Of a stretch of DNA of 64,000 nt, positions 1-10,400 are shown one piece after another. The DNA is taken from NCBI GenBank assembly GCA_021154885.1, contig JAJKHS010000013.1, positions 91,767 to 155,766 on the forward strand. Direction: 5' to 3'. The notes below the pieces were generated by a model. It did no database searches and had not been told where the DNA came from. It saw only the letters and a program-made list of their open reading frames with translations. Within the stretch, counting starts at the first letter, position 1; the number at the start of each line of letters is the position of its first letter. The stretch comes from Thermoanaerobaculum sp. GTDB taxonomy: Bacteria > Acidobacteriota > Thermoanaerobaculia > Multivoradales > UBA5704. Both the position numbers and the translations under genes were made by a program.

Positions 1-1729
1 TGAGGGTGGCGGTGAGATCCCGCCCGGGCATCAGCAGGGCGCTGTAGGTCTTGAGCGCCGCCTCCCGCGACTCGGGCTCGTGGCCGCCGTCGAGGGCCGG
101 CAGGTCGAGGTCGACCCCCTTCACCCGGCCGGCGGCGAGTTGGAGGCCGAAGTTCATGCGGTTGAGCAGCGAGCCGGTGTTCACCCAGGCCTCGGCGCGG
201 TCGGGATAGCCCGTGGGCGCCTGGTAGGCGTAGAGGGGCTGGCCCATGCGCGCGATCCACTGAAGGGTCGCCTTGGGATCGTCCAGCCGGCTGCCGGTGG
301 CGCGCAGGGCGGAGGCGGCGAGCTCGAAGGGGGACTTGACCTTGGCACCCACCGCGTCCTTGCTCCAGAACTCCGGCGACTCGGCGATGGCGATCAGCAG
401 CCGGCGGGAGTCGCCGCCGGTCTTCAGGTAGACGTCCGTCAACCGGTCCACCAGCCCCTGCGACGGGTGGTCGGAGACGAAGCGCACGGCGAGCTGGCTG
501 GCGATGTGCCGCGCCGTGGCCCGGTGGGCGGAGAGCAGGTCGAGCACGGCCTCGCCGTCCTCGATCCCCCGGCCGGCGGGGAAACGGGTTCCCAGGATGG
601 TCTTCTCGCCGGCGTCGTGCTGGTCGGCCCGGAAGAGGAACTCGCCCTGGGAGCGGAAGCCGAGGCCGCCGGCCATCTGGACCTTGGCGAGGCGGTTCTC
701 CGCCTGCTCCCGGGCCTTGCCGGCGGGCAGCACGGTCCAGCCGGTGAAAGCGCGGGCCACCTCGATCACGTCCTGCTGGGTGTAGCCGCCGTCCACCCCA
801 AGGGTATGGAGCTCCATCAGCTCGCGGGCATAGTTCTCGTTCAGCCCCTTGGGACTCTTCTTCCCCGCCGCCTGAGCCTGCGGACGCGCCTTGCCGAGAC
901 CACCGAAGCCGCCCCGGCCTCCGAAGCCGCCGCGGGCGCCCATGCGGACCGGCCGGCGCCGCATCTCGTCCTGCATGGTGGTGGTGGCGCCTTCCGGCGC
1001 CGCAGACTGGGCGTTGTCGAGGTAGATGAGCATGGCCGGGCTTTTGGCCGTGGCCTCCAGGAGGTCGCGGAAGCGGGCCAGGGCGTAGGGGCGGATGGCG
1101 TCCCGCTCGTAGGGGAGCAGGTAAGGCCGGGCCCTGCCGTTGGTCAGCGAGATGTTGAAGTGGTTGAACCAGAAGTCGGTCATCACCTCGCCGAGCTGGT
1201 TCTCGGACTCCACGGCCCGGGTCAGCTTCTGGACCATGAGCTGCCCCGCGAGCTCTTTCTCGGGGTGGTAGCCCTGCTCCTGGGCCCAGGCGAGGACCTT
1301 CTGCCGCAGCTCCTTCTTGTCGTCGCCCTTGAGGTCCTTGGGAGCCACGTCCTGGGGCAGGACGCCGGCCTCCCGCGCTTGGCGCAGGACGAGGCCGGTG
1401 GGCGGATAGGTGCGGACGATCTCGGCGGTGGCCATGTGCAGGGCGGGCAGGGAGTGGAGGTCCTCCTCCACCTTGCCGTCCGGCAGGTCGCCGCCGAGTT
1501 GGCGCTCGAACCAGCGGTCGAGCCCCGTCTTGACGACGGCGTCCACTTCTCCGGGACGGGGGCCGAACGCGAAACGATTCAACAGGTGAGCCGCCGCCTG
1601 GCGCTCGGTCAGCCCCGCCTCCTTCCACGGCAGGTGGAGGGTCGAGGGCTTCTCGTCGGCGGCCATTACGCCGCCCCAGACGCACAGGGCGAGGGCGACG
1701 GTGGTCAAGGCGGTGAGGACGGTTTTCAT
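1..1729 (-). CDS. DUF1800 family protein, partial at left edge
   Basis: Reading leftward from the ATG at 1729, at least 576 residues are open before the window ends. The N-terminus is a signal peptide (hydrophobic run ending near VMA at residue ~23). DUF1800 hallmarks are visible: a HLLNRFAFGPRPGEV segment, a FWFNHFNI motif and the signature NENYARELMELHTLGV. A Gly/Arg-rich low-complexity stretch (about residues 255-285) interrupts the domain. Family members are secreted proteins of unknown biochemical role, often next to a DUF1501 gene, which would lie beyond the left edge. It is divergent from the ABC operon, with about 210 bp between the starts. Confidence 0.9.
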   Translation of the reverse strand, partial: MKTVLTALTTVALALCVWGGVMAADEKPSTLHLPWKEAGLTERQAAAHLLNRFAFGPRPGEVDAVVKTGLDRWFERQLGGDLPDGKVEEDLHSLPALHMATAEIVRTYPPTGLVLRQAREAGVLPQDVAPKDLKGDDKKELRQKVLAWAQEQGYHPEKELAGQLMVQKLTRAVESENQLGEVMTDFWFNHFNISLTNGRARPYLLPYERDAIRPYALARFRDLLEATAKSPAMLIYLDNAQSAAPEGATTTMQDEMRRRPVRMGARGGFGGRGGFGGLGKARPQAQAAGKKSPKGLNENYARELMELHTLGVDGGYTQQDVIEVARAFTGWTVLPAGKAREQAENRLAKVQMAGGLGFRSQGEFLFRADQHDAGEKTILGTRFPAGRGIEDGEAVLDLLSAHRATARHIASQLAVRFVSDHPSQGLVDRLTDVYLKTGGDSRRLLIAIAESPEFWSKDAVGAKVKSPFELAASALRATGSRLDDPKATLQWIARMGQPLYAYQAPTGYPDRAEAWVNTGSLLNRMNFGLQLAAGRVKGVDLDLPALDGGHEPESREAALKTYSALLMPGRDLTATL

Positions 1730-1942
1730 GGACTGGGCTCCTGGGTCGGTACGGCGAGTGTCTCCATTCTGAACTTGAAACCCGGGAGGGGGGTATTTCC
1801 TGCGGCGATCCCAGGGGACGACGTTTCCCACCCCCCACTCGTAAACTGTACCGTGGATGTAATACACTGTCCTCCAGAAGATCCGCACGGAGCTTCGGGA
1901 CAGGGCGGCCGGAGGGCCGCATTTGCGGGAGCTGTGTCGCCA

Positions 1943-2848
1943 ATGATCGAGCTGGAGGGGATCGCCAAGACTTACGCGGACGGCCTGGAGGCCCTGAAGG
2001 GGGTCTCCATCCGGCTGGAGCGCGGGATGTTCGGCCTGCTGGGACCCAACGGCGCAGGCAAGACGACCTTCCTCTCCATCCTGGTGCTGGCCCTGGAGCC
2101 CTCGGCGGGGCGGCGGGTCTATGACGGGCTGGACGCGGCGTCGCGCCGGGCGCGCTCGGCGATCCGCCGACGGATCGGCTTCCTGCCCCAGGACTACCAC
2201 CCCATCGGCCACCTCACCGGCCGCGAGTACCTGGCCCACTGCGCCCGGCTGCGGGAGGTGCCCCTGGGGCGCGCGGCCCTGCGCCGGCGGATCGGGGAGC
2301 TGCTGGAAGGCGTGGGGCTGGAGCGGGCGGCGGACCGGCGCAGCGGCGAGTACTCGGGGGGCATGCGACGCCGGCTGGGGATCGCCCAGGCGCTCATTCA
2401 CTCTCCCCGCCTGCTGGTGGTGGACGAGCCCACGGCCGGGCTCGATCCCGAGGAGCGGATCCGCTTCCGCATGCTGGTCACCGCCGCGGCAGCGGAGATG
2501 ACGGTGCTCCTCTCCACTCACATCGTGGAGGACGTCGAGGCCACCTGCCCCCGCCTGGGGGTGATCGGCCGCGGCCGGCTGCTCTTCGACGGCCCGCCCA
2601 CCGAGCTGCTGCGGCGGGCCAACGGCCGCCTCTGGCGAGTGCCGGCGGAGGCGCCGCTGCCGGCGGGTGCGGTCGAGGTCACCCGCCGGACGGACCGCGA
2701 GGGGGGAGTCGAGCGGGTGGTGTACCACGATGGCCCGGTGCCCGGCGCCGTGCCCCGGCCGCCCAACCTGGAGGAGTCCTACGCCGCGTTCCTCGCCCTG
2801 CAGGGGATCGAGCGCGCTCCGGACGACCTGGCGGAGGGGAGCGCATGA
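1943..2848 (+). CDS. ABC transporter ATP-binding protein (CcmA/DrrA type)
   Basis: A 301-residue ATPase expected to power the ABC-2 permeases encoded next. Visible motifs: Walker A GPNGAGKTT (near residue 33), Q-loop LPQDY, signature YSGGMRRR, Walker B LLVVDEPTAGLD and H-loop STHI. The frame is open far upstream, but that part antisenses the DUF1800 gene; ATG 1943 is where ABC homology begins. The stop overlaps the next start as ATGA, indicating translational coupling. Its closest relative in the window is the ATPase domain fused to the RND protein at the operon end; both end with an NLEE(S/A)Y segment, so the two probably arose from a common ancestor. Confidence 0.93.
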   Translation: MIELEGIAKTYADGLEALKGVSIRLERGMFGLLGPNGAGKTTFLSILVLALEPSAGRRVYDGLDAASRRARSAIRRRIGFLPQDYHPIGHLTGREYLAHCARLREVPLGRAALRRRIGELLEGVGLERAADRRSGEYSGGMRRRLGIAQALIHSPRLLVVDEPTAGLDPEERIRFRMLVTAAAAEMTVLLSTHIVEDVEATCPRLGVIGRGRLLFDGPPTELLRRANGRLWRVPAEAPLPAGAVEVTRRTDREGGVERVVYHDGPVPGAVPRPPNLEESYAAFLALQGIERAPDDLAEGSA

Positions 2849-5634
2849 GACTCGCCGCCGCCTTCGCCGCCCATGAGATCCGTACCCAGGGACGCTCCCT
2901 GCGCTTCCGGGTGCTGGCGGTGCTCTATGCCCTCGCGGGCTCAGGCCCGGCGGCGCTCCTCTATACCCGCCACCAGAGCGTGAAGACGATGGTGGGGAGC
3001 GCGACCTACGCCTCGGAGGTGCTGGCGGTCCTGCCCGCTTTGACCGCCGTGGTGGCTCTCCTGATCTCGCTCGACGCCGTGACCCGCGAGCACGACGAGG
3101 GGTCGTGGTCCACGGCCTCGCTCGCCGGCACCTCCAGCGCCGGCTATCTCCTCCGCCGCTGGCTGGCGCTCCAGGCCGTGCTACTGCCGCTGACCGCGGT
3201 GCCGGTAGTGGCCGCCGGAGCCTTCGCCGCGGCGGCCCTGGGACCGGGGGCGGTCGCCTTGGGGCCGCTCCTCTTCCCGTGGCTGATGCTCGTAGTGCCT
3301 CTCGCCCTGGCCCTTTCGGCCTTGGGAATGGGACTGGGGACGATCGCCGGCGGCATGGTCAACGCCTGCCTCCTGGGCGGAGTCATCCTCTGGCTCGTGC
3401 CGGCACTCCTGGAGATGGGGCTGGCCCGCTTCCACATCCGCCTCGGGAGCCCCTTCGCCTGGCCGCAAATCAACTCCTTCCTGAACGCCGTCCAGCGCAT
3501 CGTCACACCCAACCGCCCGGGGAGCCCCTGGGCCGCCATGTTCCCGCTCCCGATGAGCGAGTCCCCCTGGGATGGGCGGGTGGCCGGCGAGCAGTACCTG
3601 AGCCTCGCGGCGCTCCCCACGGCGCTCGCCGCCGCGACGCTCGGCATCGCCGTGCGCCACCTGCGCCGCACCCGGCCGGACGTGCGCCCCCTGCGGGTCC
3701 GTGCGGACCACCCCCTGCGCACCTTCCTCCTCGCCGTGGCCCGCCTGCGGGAGCGCTATACGCCCGACCCGCGCCCTTCGCGGGCGGACCTGGCGGCGCT
3801 CGCGCTCGCGCTCCTCCTGGCGACGGGCGCCGTCGCCCTGCTCGTAGGGCGGACCGAGCGCTACCAGCGCCTCGGAGTGGCGCAGTTCGAGGCCGAGCGG
3901 GACGGGCTTCCGGATCCCACGCCCGTGGACCTGGTGCCGGGCCGCTGGCAGATCCGCGGCACGCTTGGGCCCGGCCGGCAGGTGGACCTGGAGGTGTCCG
4001 GCGAGATACGCAACCTGGGGAGCGCTCCCCGGCGTCACCTGGCTTTCAGCTTGAACCCGTTCGTCGAAGTGGTGGCGGTGGAGGCGAGCGGCGGGCGGCT
4101 CACCCTCTCCCGCCGCTGGGACCGCGTGGCCGTGGACCTCGCCACTCCCCTCCCCCCGGGGGGCGGCCGGGAGCTGCGCTTCCGGCTGCGCGGCGAGCCG
4201 GCGGCGACCCGGTTCCCCATCAACATAAGCTACGTCGGTCTCCACAAGCTCTTCGGCGATCACCTGCACGCGAAGTTCGCTCGCGACCTGGTGCCGCTCG
4301 GCGCGAGCTACCAGATGCCGGCGCTCTCGCCGCGGCGGATCGACCTCGAAGCTGCGGACTTGACGCCGGTCCCCCGCTATCAATCGTGGAAGCTGGTGCC
4401 TGAGGAAGAGTACAAGGCTGACGAGCGGGTCCCACCGGAGGTCTTCTTCCCCGCGGCCGAGGTGTCGCTCGACCTGGTCGCTCCGCCGGGTGCTTTCCTG
4501 GCCGACGCCTGTGGCGGCCAGACCTCTCCGGGAATTGCCCAGGGGACTGGGGCCGGAAAGCTCGTGAGCCGCTGCCGCCTGCCGATCGCCGAGCTGGCGG
4601 TGGCTGGCGGGAGCTATCAGCTCCTTCCCCGCGCGGCCGGCGGCGCCACGGTGGGCGTCTTCCCTTTCCACGCACCGCTGGGGGACCTCCACCTGGGGTT
4701 CCTCGCCCGCGGCACGGCGCGGCTGGACGAGGCCTGGCCGGGGCTCGGCGACCTGACGCGGACGGTGGTGCTGGAGTGGCCGGGCGAGGAGACGTTCGGC
4801 TTGGACGCTCCCTTCGCCTCCCTCTACTACTGGGAAGACCCCGGGCGCGTACGGGTCTGGGTGCAGGGCGAGCTGGTGCGGATGCGGGAGACGGACCTGG
4901 TTCAGGCGAGCGTCCTCAAGCCGGATGCGCTGGTGGCCGAGATGGTCGCCGGCCGTCTCGCTCGCCGGCGGGCCGTGGTCCCGGAGGACGCCCTCCTCTT
5001 CCGCATGCTGCTGCGCAACCTGGTGCTGCAACGGCTCGGGCTGGGGCCGGACGGGGGCGCCGCCGTGGTGGGGGTCCGCACCGGCATGGAGGCCGTGCTG
5101 CGCGTCAAGCCGCCCAGCTACTCCTACAGCATGAACTACTGGAACAACCGCTTCCCCGCCCTGGTGACGGCGCTGCGCTACCGCATGGGCGAGGAGGCCC
5201 TGCGCGGAGCGATCGACGAGGTCCTGTCGCGGACCGACGCGCGGCCGGCCACGCGGGAGGAGCTCTACGCGGCCCTGGAGAGGCGGAGCGAGGCGCCGCT
5301 CGCCCGCATGATCCAGGACTACTTCGTCCAGGGGTATCTGCCCGAGCCGATCCTTGACGGCGTCGAGCTCCGCCACGCCGAGGGCGGCTGGCGGGTGACG
5401 GGGCGGCTGCGCAACCGGTCCCAGGGCGAGGCCCTGTGCAAAGTCGTGCTGACGACCGACCGCGACCGGCTGGAGATCCTGGCGCGGGCGGACGGCGATC
5501 AGCCCGGCGATTTCTCCTTCTCGACGCCCCACCGCCCCCAGGCCGTGCTGCTCGATCCCAACCGGGAGTGCCACCGGCTGATCCCGAACGCCGGGGCGCG
5601 GGACCGGGTGTTCTTTACGGGGGGAGGACAGTGA
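2845..5634 (+). CDS. ABC-2 permease fused to M1-peptidase-like domain
   Basis: A 929-residue membrane protein. The N-terminal third carries about six hydrophobic segments typical of ABC-2 permeases, with a further segment near residues 316-336. The remaining ~590 residues form a large extracytoplasmic region related to M1 aminopeptidases (beta-rich start, helical C-part with YWNNRFPALV and a closing beta domain). I see no HEXXH zinc motif, so peptidase activity is unlikely; a substrate- or partner-binding role is an inference. It overlaps both neighbours by 4 bp and should pair with the upstream ATPase. ABC-2 permease/M1 fusions are known in several phyla but are poorly characterised. Confidence 0.85.
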   Translation: MRLAAAFAAHEIRTQGRSLRFRVLAVLYALAGSGPAALLYTRHQSVKTMVGSATYASEVLAVLPALTAVVALLISLDAVTREHDEGSWSTASLAGTSSAGYLLRRWLALQAVLLPLTAVPVVAAGAFAAAALGPGAVALGPLLFPWLMLVVPLALALSALGMGLGTIAGGMVNACLLGGVILWLVPALLEMGLARFHIRLGSPFAWPQINSFLNAVQRIVTPNRPGSPWAAMFPLPMSESPWDGRVAGEQYLSLAALPTALAAATLGIAVRHLRRTRPDVRPLRVRADHPLRTFLLAVARLRERYTPDPRPSRADLAALALALLLATGAVALLVGRTERYQRLGVAQFEAERDGLPDPTPVDLVPGRWQIRGTLGPGRQVDLEVSGEIRNLGSAPRRHLAFSLNPFVEVVAVEASGGRLTLSRRWDRVAVDLATPLPPGGGRELRFRLRGEPAATRFPINISYVGLHKLFGDHLHAKFARDLVPLGASYQMPALSPRRIDLEAADLTPVPRYQSWKLVPEEEYKADERVPPEVFFPAAEVSLDLVAPPGAFLADACGGQTSPGIAQGTGAGKLVSRCRLPIAELAVAGGSYQLLPRAAGGATVGVFPFHAPLGDLHLGFLARGTARLDEAWPGLGDLTRTVVLEWPGEETFGLDAPFASLYYWEDPGRVRVWVQGELVRMRETDLVQASVLKPDALVAEMVAGRLARRRAVVPEDALLFRMLLRNLVLQRLGLGPDGGAAVVGVRTGMEAVLRVKPPSYSYSMNYWNNRFPALVTALRYRMGEEALRGAIDEVLSRTDARPATREELYAALERRSEAPLARMIQDYFVQGYLPEPILDGVELRHAEGGWRVTGRLRNRSQGEALCKVVLTTDRDRLEILARADGDQPGDFSFSTPHRPQAVLLDPNRECHRLIPNAGARDRVFFTGGGQ

Positions 5635-6311
5635 GAGACCTCCTGCGCTCCCTCCATCTCTCCCTCGACCTCCTGCTGGGCCGGCGGCTGTTGTTGTTCG
5701 CGGCGCTCGACGCCGTGGCGCTGGTGCTCGCGGCCCTGTCGATGCTCCTCCAGTCCGAAGGGGCCGCGGGGGACCTCTACCTCTCCGTCTTCCTCGTCCC
5801 CGCGGTGCTCCTGGGGCTGCCCGCCCTCGCCGGCATGGTGGACCTGGAGCGCCGGGCCGGCTGCCTCGACCTCGCCCTCGCGGCGCCTTCGGCCGAGGCC
5901 TACTTCGTGCGCCGGGCGGCGGCGGTCTGTCTCGCGGTAGCCGTTCAGGGGGAGCTGATCATGGGCGCCGCCTGGCTTACCTCCGACCGCTCGTTCCCCC
6001 TCCTCGCGCCGGCCCTCCAGATCGTGGCGGCGAGCGCCTTCCTCGGCGCCGTCTCCCTGTTCTGGGCGGTGCGCCTGCGGACGGCGGGCGGCGTGTGGCT
6101 CGCCTCGGCCGTCACCCTCGGCGTGATGGCGCCGTGGTTCTTCTTCAATCCGATCCCCACGCGCCTGAAGGTGGCCTACGGCGCCTTCCTGCCGGGCGCC
6201 GAGGCATCGCTACCCTGGCTGCGCAGCCTCGCCGTGCTGGCGGCGGGGTCCGTCCTCTTCTTCCTCTACGCCCGCCGCCGGCTGCGGCGGCCGGAGCTGA
6301 TGATTTCCTGA
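5631..6311 (+). CDS. ABC-2 type permease, small
   Basis: A 226-residue integral membrane protein with about six hydrophobic segments and little soluble sequence. The GTG at 5631 overlaps the previous stop as GTGA, and this start matches the beginning of the hydrophobic pattern (a longer open frame upstream is antisense-like noise). It is probably the second membrane subunit of the ABC module, pairing with the 2845 protein, with either the 1943 ATPase or the ATPase domain at the operon end. No substrate can be deduced. Confidence 0.8.
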   Translation: MRDLLRSLHLSLDLLLGRRLLLFAALDAVALVLAALSMLLQSEGAAGDLYLSVFLVPAVLLGLPALAGMVDLERRAGCLDLALAAPSAEAYFVRRAAAVCLAVAVQGELIMGAAWLTSDRSFPLLAPALQIVAASAFLGAVSLFWAVRLRTAGGVWLASAVTLGVMAPWFFFNPIPTRLKVAYGAFLPGAEASLPWLRSLAVLAAGSVLFFLYARRRLRRPELMIS

Positions 6312-6322
6312 TGGAGATTCCC

Positions 6323-7429
6323 ATGCGATCCATTCGGTTCCTCCCCCTCCTGGTCCTCCTCGGGGCCTGCGCCCAGACGCCGCCGGTCCCCGAGGAGGCG
6401 GCGCCGCTGCCGGTGAAGATCGAGAAGGCGGCGCGGGTCTCGTTCCAGCCCACTCTCACGCTGCTCGGGGTGGTGCGCCCGTCCGGCGAGGCGCAGGTGG
6501 TGATCCCGGTGGCGGGCCGGCTGCGCTACCCCGACCGCTTCCGCGCCGGCCTCTCCTCGGGGGTCCAGGTGCGGGCGGGCGAGGTGCTCGCACGGGTGGA
6601 AAACCAGGACGCCGAGCAGACCCTCGCCGAGGACCGCCTGCGGCTGGAGACGGCGAGCAAGGAGCTGGCCCGCTACCAGCGGGCGTTCGATAGCGGCGTC
6701 GTTGCCGCGGCCGTGCTCGCGCAGTACAAGGCCGAGGCGGACCTCGCGGCGCAGCGGCTCGCGGCGGCCCACGAAAAGCGGTCGAGCCTGGAGCTGCGCT
6801 CGCCGGTCGCCGGCTGGCTGCTGGTCGAGAAGCGCCTCCCCGCGGAGGGGGAGGTGCAGGCCGGCACCGTGCTCGCCCGCGTCGCCGCCGAGGGCAGGCC
6901 GAAGGTGGAGGCGCGGGCTGCGGCGGGTGACCGCGGGCGGCTGCGCGAGGGGCTGGCCGTGAGCTTCGCCGTCTCCGGAGGGGGCGCCGCCGGCATCGCC
7001 AGCATCGCCGGGCGAGGGGTGGTGCGCGAGATCTCGCCCCTGATCGACGCCGGCGGCACGGTGGCGGTGGTAGCCGAGGTGACGGAAATGACCGAAGGTG
7101 GGGCCCTGCCGGCCCCCGGCGAAGGGGTCGAGGTACAGGTGGAGCTGGACCGCCGGGAGCAGACGCTGACCGTGCCCGAGGAGGCCCTGGTGCTCTCCGA
7201 GACGGGCGCCGCCGTCTACGTGGACCAGGGCGGTATCGCCCGGCGACGGCCGGTGACCACCGGCGGCCGGGCGGCCGGGCGGATCGAGGTGCTGAACGGC
7301 CTCTCGCCGGGCGACAAGGTAGTGGTGGATGGCGCCGCCCTGCTCTCGGAGGGCGCCCGCGTCACCCAGATCGCGGAGCCGGCGCCGGCCAATACCACGC
7401 CGGGAGAGACGCCGGGAGCCGGCCGGTGA
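6323..7429 (+). CDS. RND/ABC efflux periplasmic adaptor, lipoprotein
   Basis: A 368-residue membrane fusion protein. The N-terminus MRSIRFLPLLVLLGAC is a lipoprotein signal with lipobox LGAC, so it is anchored by a lipid at the periplasmic face of a membrane. It has the HlyD-like order: beta strand with GVVRPSGEAQV, lipoyl half-motif, short helical hairpin (about residues 95-150), second lipoyl half and a beta-barrel, ending with GLSPGDKVVVDGA. ATG 6323 is preferred because GGAG lies six bases upstream; ATG 6311 is an alternative that overlaps the previous stop. It should bridge the inner-membrane pumps to an outer-membrane channel, for which no gene is seen here. Confidence 0.9.
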   Translation: MRSIRFLPLLVLLGACAQTPPVPEEAAPLPVKIEKAARVSFQPTLTLLGVVRPSGEAQVVIPVAGRLRYPDRFRAGLSSGVQVRAGEVLARVENQDAEQTLAEDRLRLETASKELARYQRAFDSGVVAAAVLAQYKAEADLAAQRLAAAHEKRSSLELRSPVAGWLLVEKRLPAEGEVQAGTVLARVAAEGRPKVEARAAAGDRGRLREGLAVSFAVSGGGAAGIASIAGRGVVREISPLIDAGGTVAVVAEVTEMTEGGALPAPGEGVEVQVELDRREQTLTVPEEALVLSETGAAVYVDQGGIARRRPVTTGGRAAGRIEVLNGLSPGDKVVVDGAALLSEGARVTQIAEPAPANTTPGETPGAGR

Positions 7430-10400
7430 TCCGCCGCGCCGTCGAGCGGCCCGTCTCGACGCTGCTCGGCGCCCTCACCGTGGTGGTGCTCGGGGTCTTC
7501 TCCCTGCTGCGCCTGCCCGTCTCGCTGCTCCCCGCCCTGGAGCGGCCGAGCCTCATCCTCACCGCCGCCGCCCCGGGGAGCGCCCGCGAGGAGGTCCTGG
7601 AGCGCATCACCCGGCCGCTGGAGCAGCGCCTCGGCGCCCTCGCCGGCGTCACCTCGGTGCGCAGCACCACGGGGGACGGCTGGGCCCGGGTGCGCGTCGA
7701 GAGCGAGTGGCAGACCGACGCCGACCGCCTGCGGATCGAGGCCGAGCGGCGATTGGCGGGCCTGGAGGTCGCGGGCGCCACGCTCGCCGTGGAGCTGGCG
7801 GCGGGCGATCCGGAGCCGATCGTGGAGGTGGCCGTCTTCGGCGGCTCGGGGACCGCCCGCGCCGCCTTCACTCGCGAGGTGCTGGCGCCGGAGCTGGCCC
7901 GCCTGGAGGGAACGGGCCGGCTCGAGACCCTGGGTCTCGCGCCGCTGCACCCGGTCGTGCGCCCGCACGCCGCCGCCCTCGCCGCCCGCGGGCTCACCGC
8001 GGCCGATCTGGTGGCGCGGCTGCGCACCGTGGGTGCCGCCGTGGCCGCCGGCCGGGCTCGCGCCGGGGCCGTGGCCCGCCCCCTCCTGGTGCGGGAGGAC
8101 GCGACCTCGCTCGACGCCCTCCGCGCCCTGCGCCTCGCCGGTCCCCGGGGCGAGAGTGTCCTCGGCGACGTGGCCGAGGTGGGGCTGGAGGAGGTGCGGG
8201 ACGACTCCTTCTTTCGCCTGAACGGCCGTGAGGGGACGCTGGTGCGGGTCTTCCGCGCGCCGGAGGCGAACGCCGTGGCCCTCGCCGCCCGGGTGCGCGA
8301 GCGGGTGGACGCGCTCTCCCGCCGCTCCGGTCGCTCCACCTCGGGGCTGAAGGTCGAGGTGGCCGCGGACCGCAGCGCCGAGGTGGTGGCGGCCCTGAAG
8401 GAGCTGGGGATCGCGGCCCTCCTCGGTCTCGCCCTCGGGGTCGCCGTGCTGCGCTTCCTCCTCGGCCGCTGGCGGCCGACCCTCGCCCTCGCGGTGGCCG
8501 TGCCCGCCTCGCTGCTCGCCGCCTTCTCCGGCTTCTACCTCGCGGGGCTGTCGCTGGACGTGGTGTCGCTCGCCGGCCTCGCCCTCGCGGCCGGCCTGCT
8601 GGTGGACAGCTCGATCGTGGTGCTGGAATCGATCGAGACCGCCCGGGCTCGCGGGGAAGAAGATCCGGAGATCGCCGGCGCGCGACAGATCGCCCTGCCG
8701 GTGATCGCGGGCTTCCTCGCCACGGCCGTGGTCTTCCTGCCCTTGATCTATCTCAAAGGATTGGCGCGGGCCTTCTTCGGCGCCCAGGCGTTCGCCATCG
8801 TCGCCTCGCTCGCCGCCTCGCTCCTGTTCTCCCTCACCGTTACCCCGGTGCTCGCCCGCTCCCGGCGCTCAAGGCGCCCCCGTCCGGGGCCCTCACCCCC
8901 TACCCCCTCTCCCGCCCCTTCCCACCCCCCTCACCGGGAGAGGGGGACCCGGTTGGAGCGGTCTGGCTGGTCTCCCTCTTCTCCCGGTGAGGGGGGTTGG
9001 GAGGAGGCGGGAGAAGAGGGCCGGGGTGATGAGGGTCTTGGGTGGGGGCGAGCGCCGGGAAGAGCAACCTACCTACGCCTCCTCGATTTCGTCCTCGCCC
9101 GTCCTTCCGCCGCCGTCCTCGCGGGCGTCGCGGTTGCGGCCCTGGCCCTCCTCGCCCTTGGCGTCCTCCCCCGCGAGCTGGTGCCCGAGGCCGCGGCCCG
9201 CGATCTGGTGGTGCGCTACCGCCTGGACCGCGACCTCACGCCCGAAGCCTCCCGCCACCAGGGCGAGGCCGTCGAGGCACGGACGGCGGCGGTTCTGAAC
9301 GGCGTCCCCGCCTCCCGCCTCGCCGTGCAACTCCCGGGGACCGGAGACATGGGGGACGTGGATCGCGAGGAGACGGGGCGCATCGAGCTGCGCTTCGCCG
9401 ACAGCGCCACGGCGGCTCGAGCTCGGAAACGGCTCCAGGCCGCCCTCGCCCGGCTGCCCGGCGTGGAGGTGTGGGTGGAGCCCCGGGCCAGCGCCTTCGT
9501 GGAGTCGATCGAGCGCACCGGCCGCCGGCTGGAGGTGGTGGCCTCGGCCGCCACCCCCGAGCGCGCGGCGGACCTCGCCCGCCGGACGGCCGAGCGCCTG
9601 GCCGCCCGGGCCGGGCTGCGCGAGTCCGGCAGCCGGCGGGACGGGCCGACGCCGGCCGTCCTCCTCGCCTGGGACGTGCCCCGGCTGGCGGCCCTGGCCG
9701 GCGACAGCGGCCAGCGCGACCGTCTGGAGGACCAGGTGCGCTCGGGGCTGGGGGATCAGACGGCCGGCCGGGTGCGGATCGAGGGCGTGGAGCCCGAAGT
9801 CCTGGTGAAGGCCACGGAACCGGTGGACCCGGGGTTGATCCCGGTCTCGGCCGGGAGCGGCAGCGTCATTCCCTTGGCGGCCGTGGCCCGGCTCACGGCC
9901 GGCTCGCGGCCCCCCGCCCTGGAGCGCGAGGAGGGCATTCCCGCCGTGCGCCGGTCGTTCGAAGGCTCCGCGGACGCCCGCCGGCGCGATCCGGAGGAGC
10001 TGCTGGCGGGCCTCGCCCGGGCGGCGGACGAGGAGGTCTCCCCCGCCGGCCAGGCCCTGGAGCTGCGGCGGGCCTTCGGCCAGCTCCGCCTCGCCCTGGC
10101 CCTCTCCCTCGTCCTCGTCTTCCTGACCGTGGCGGCCCTCTACGAATCGCTCGCCACACCGCTGGTGGTGATGAGCACCGTGCCCGTCGCCCTCGGCGGC
10201 GCCCTCGGCCTGCTGGCGGCGGCAGGCCAGACGCTCAACGTCCTCTCCTTCCTGGGATTGATCCTCCTGGCGGGGATCGTGGTCAACAACGCCATCGTCC
10301 TCGTCCATCGCATCGAGGATCATCGGCGCTCCGGCCAGGGGATGGACGAGGCCATCCGCCTCGCCGGCGCCGAGCGCTACCGGCCCATCCTGATGACGAC

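Noticed and set aside
80..1942. Open frame upstream of and in phase with the first ABC ATPase
   Set aside because: It is the antisense of the DUF1800 gene; ABC homology starts at 1943.
3181..5574. Very long open frame (~797 codons) antisense to the ABC-2/M1 gene
   Set aside because: High-GC shadow frame; composition is His/Arg/Gln-rich without domains, and the plus strand has clear homology.
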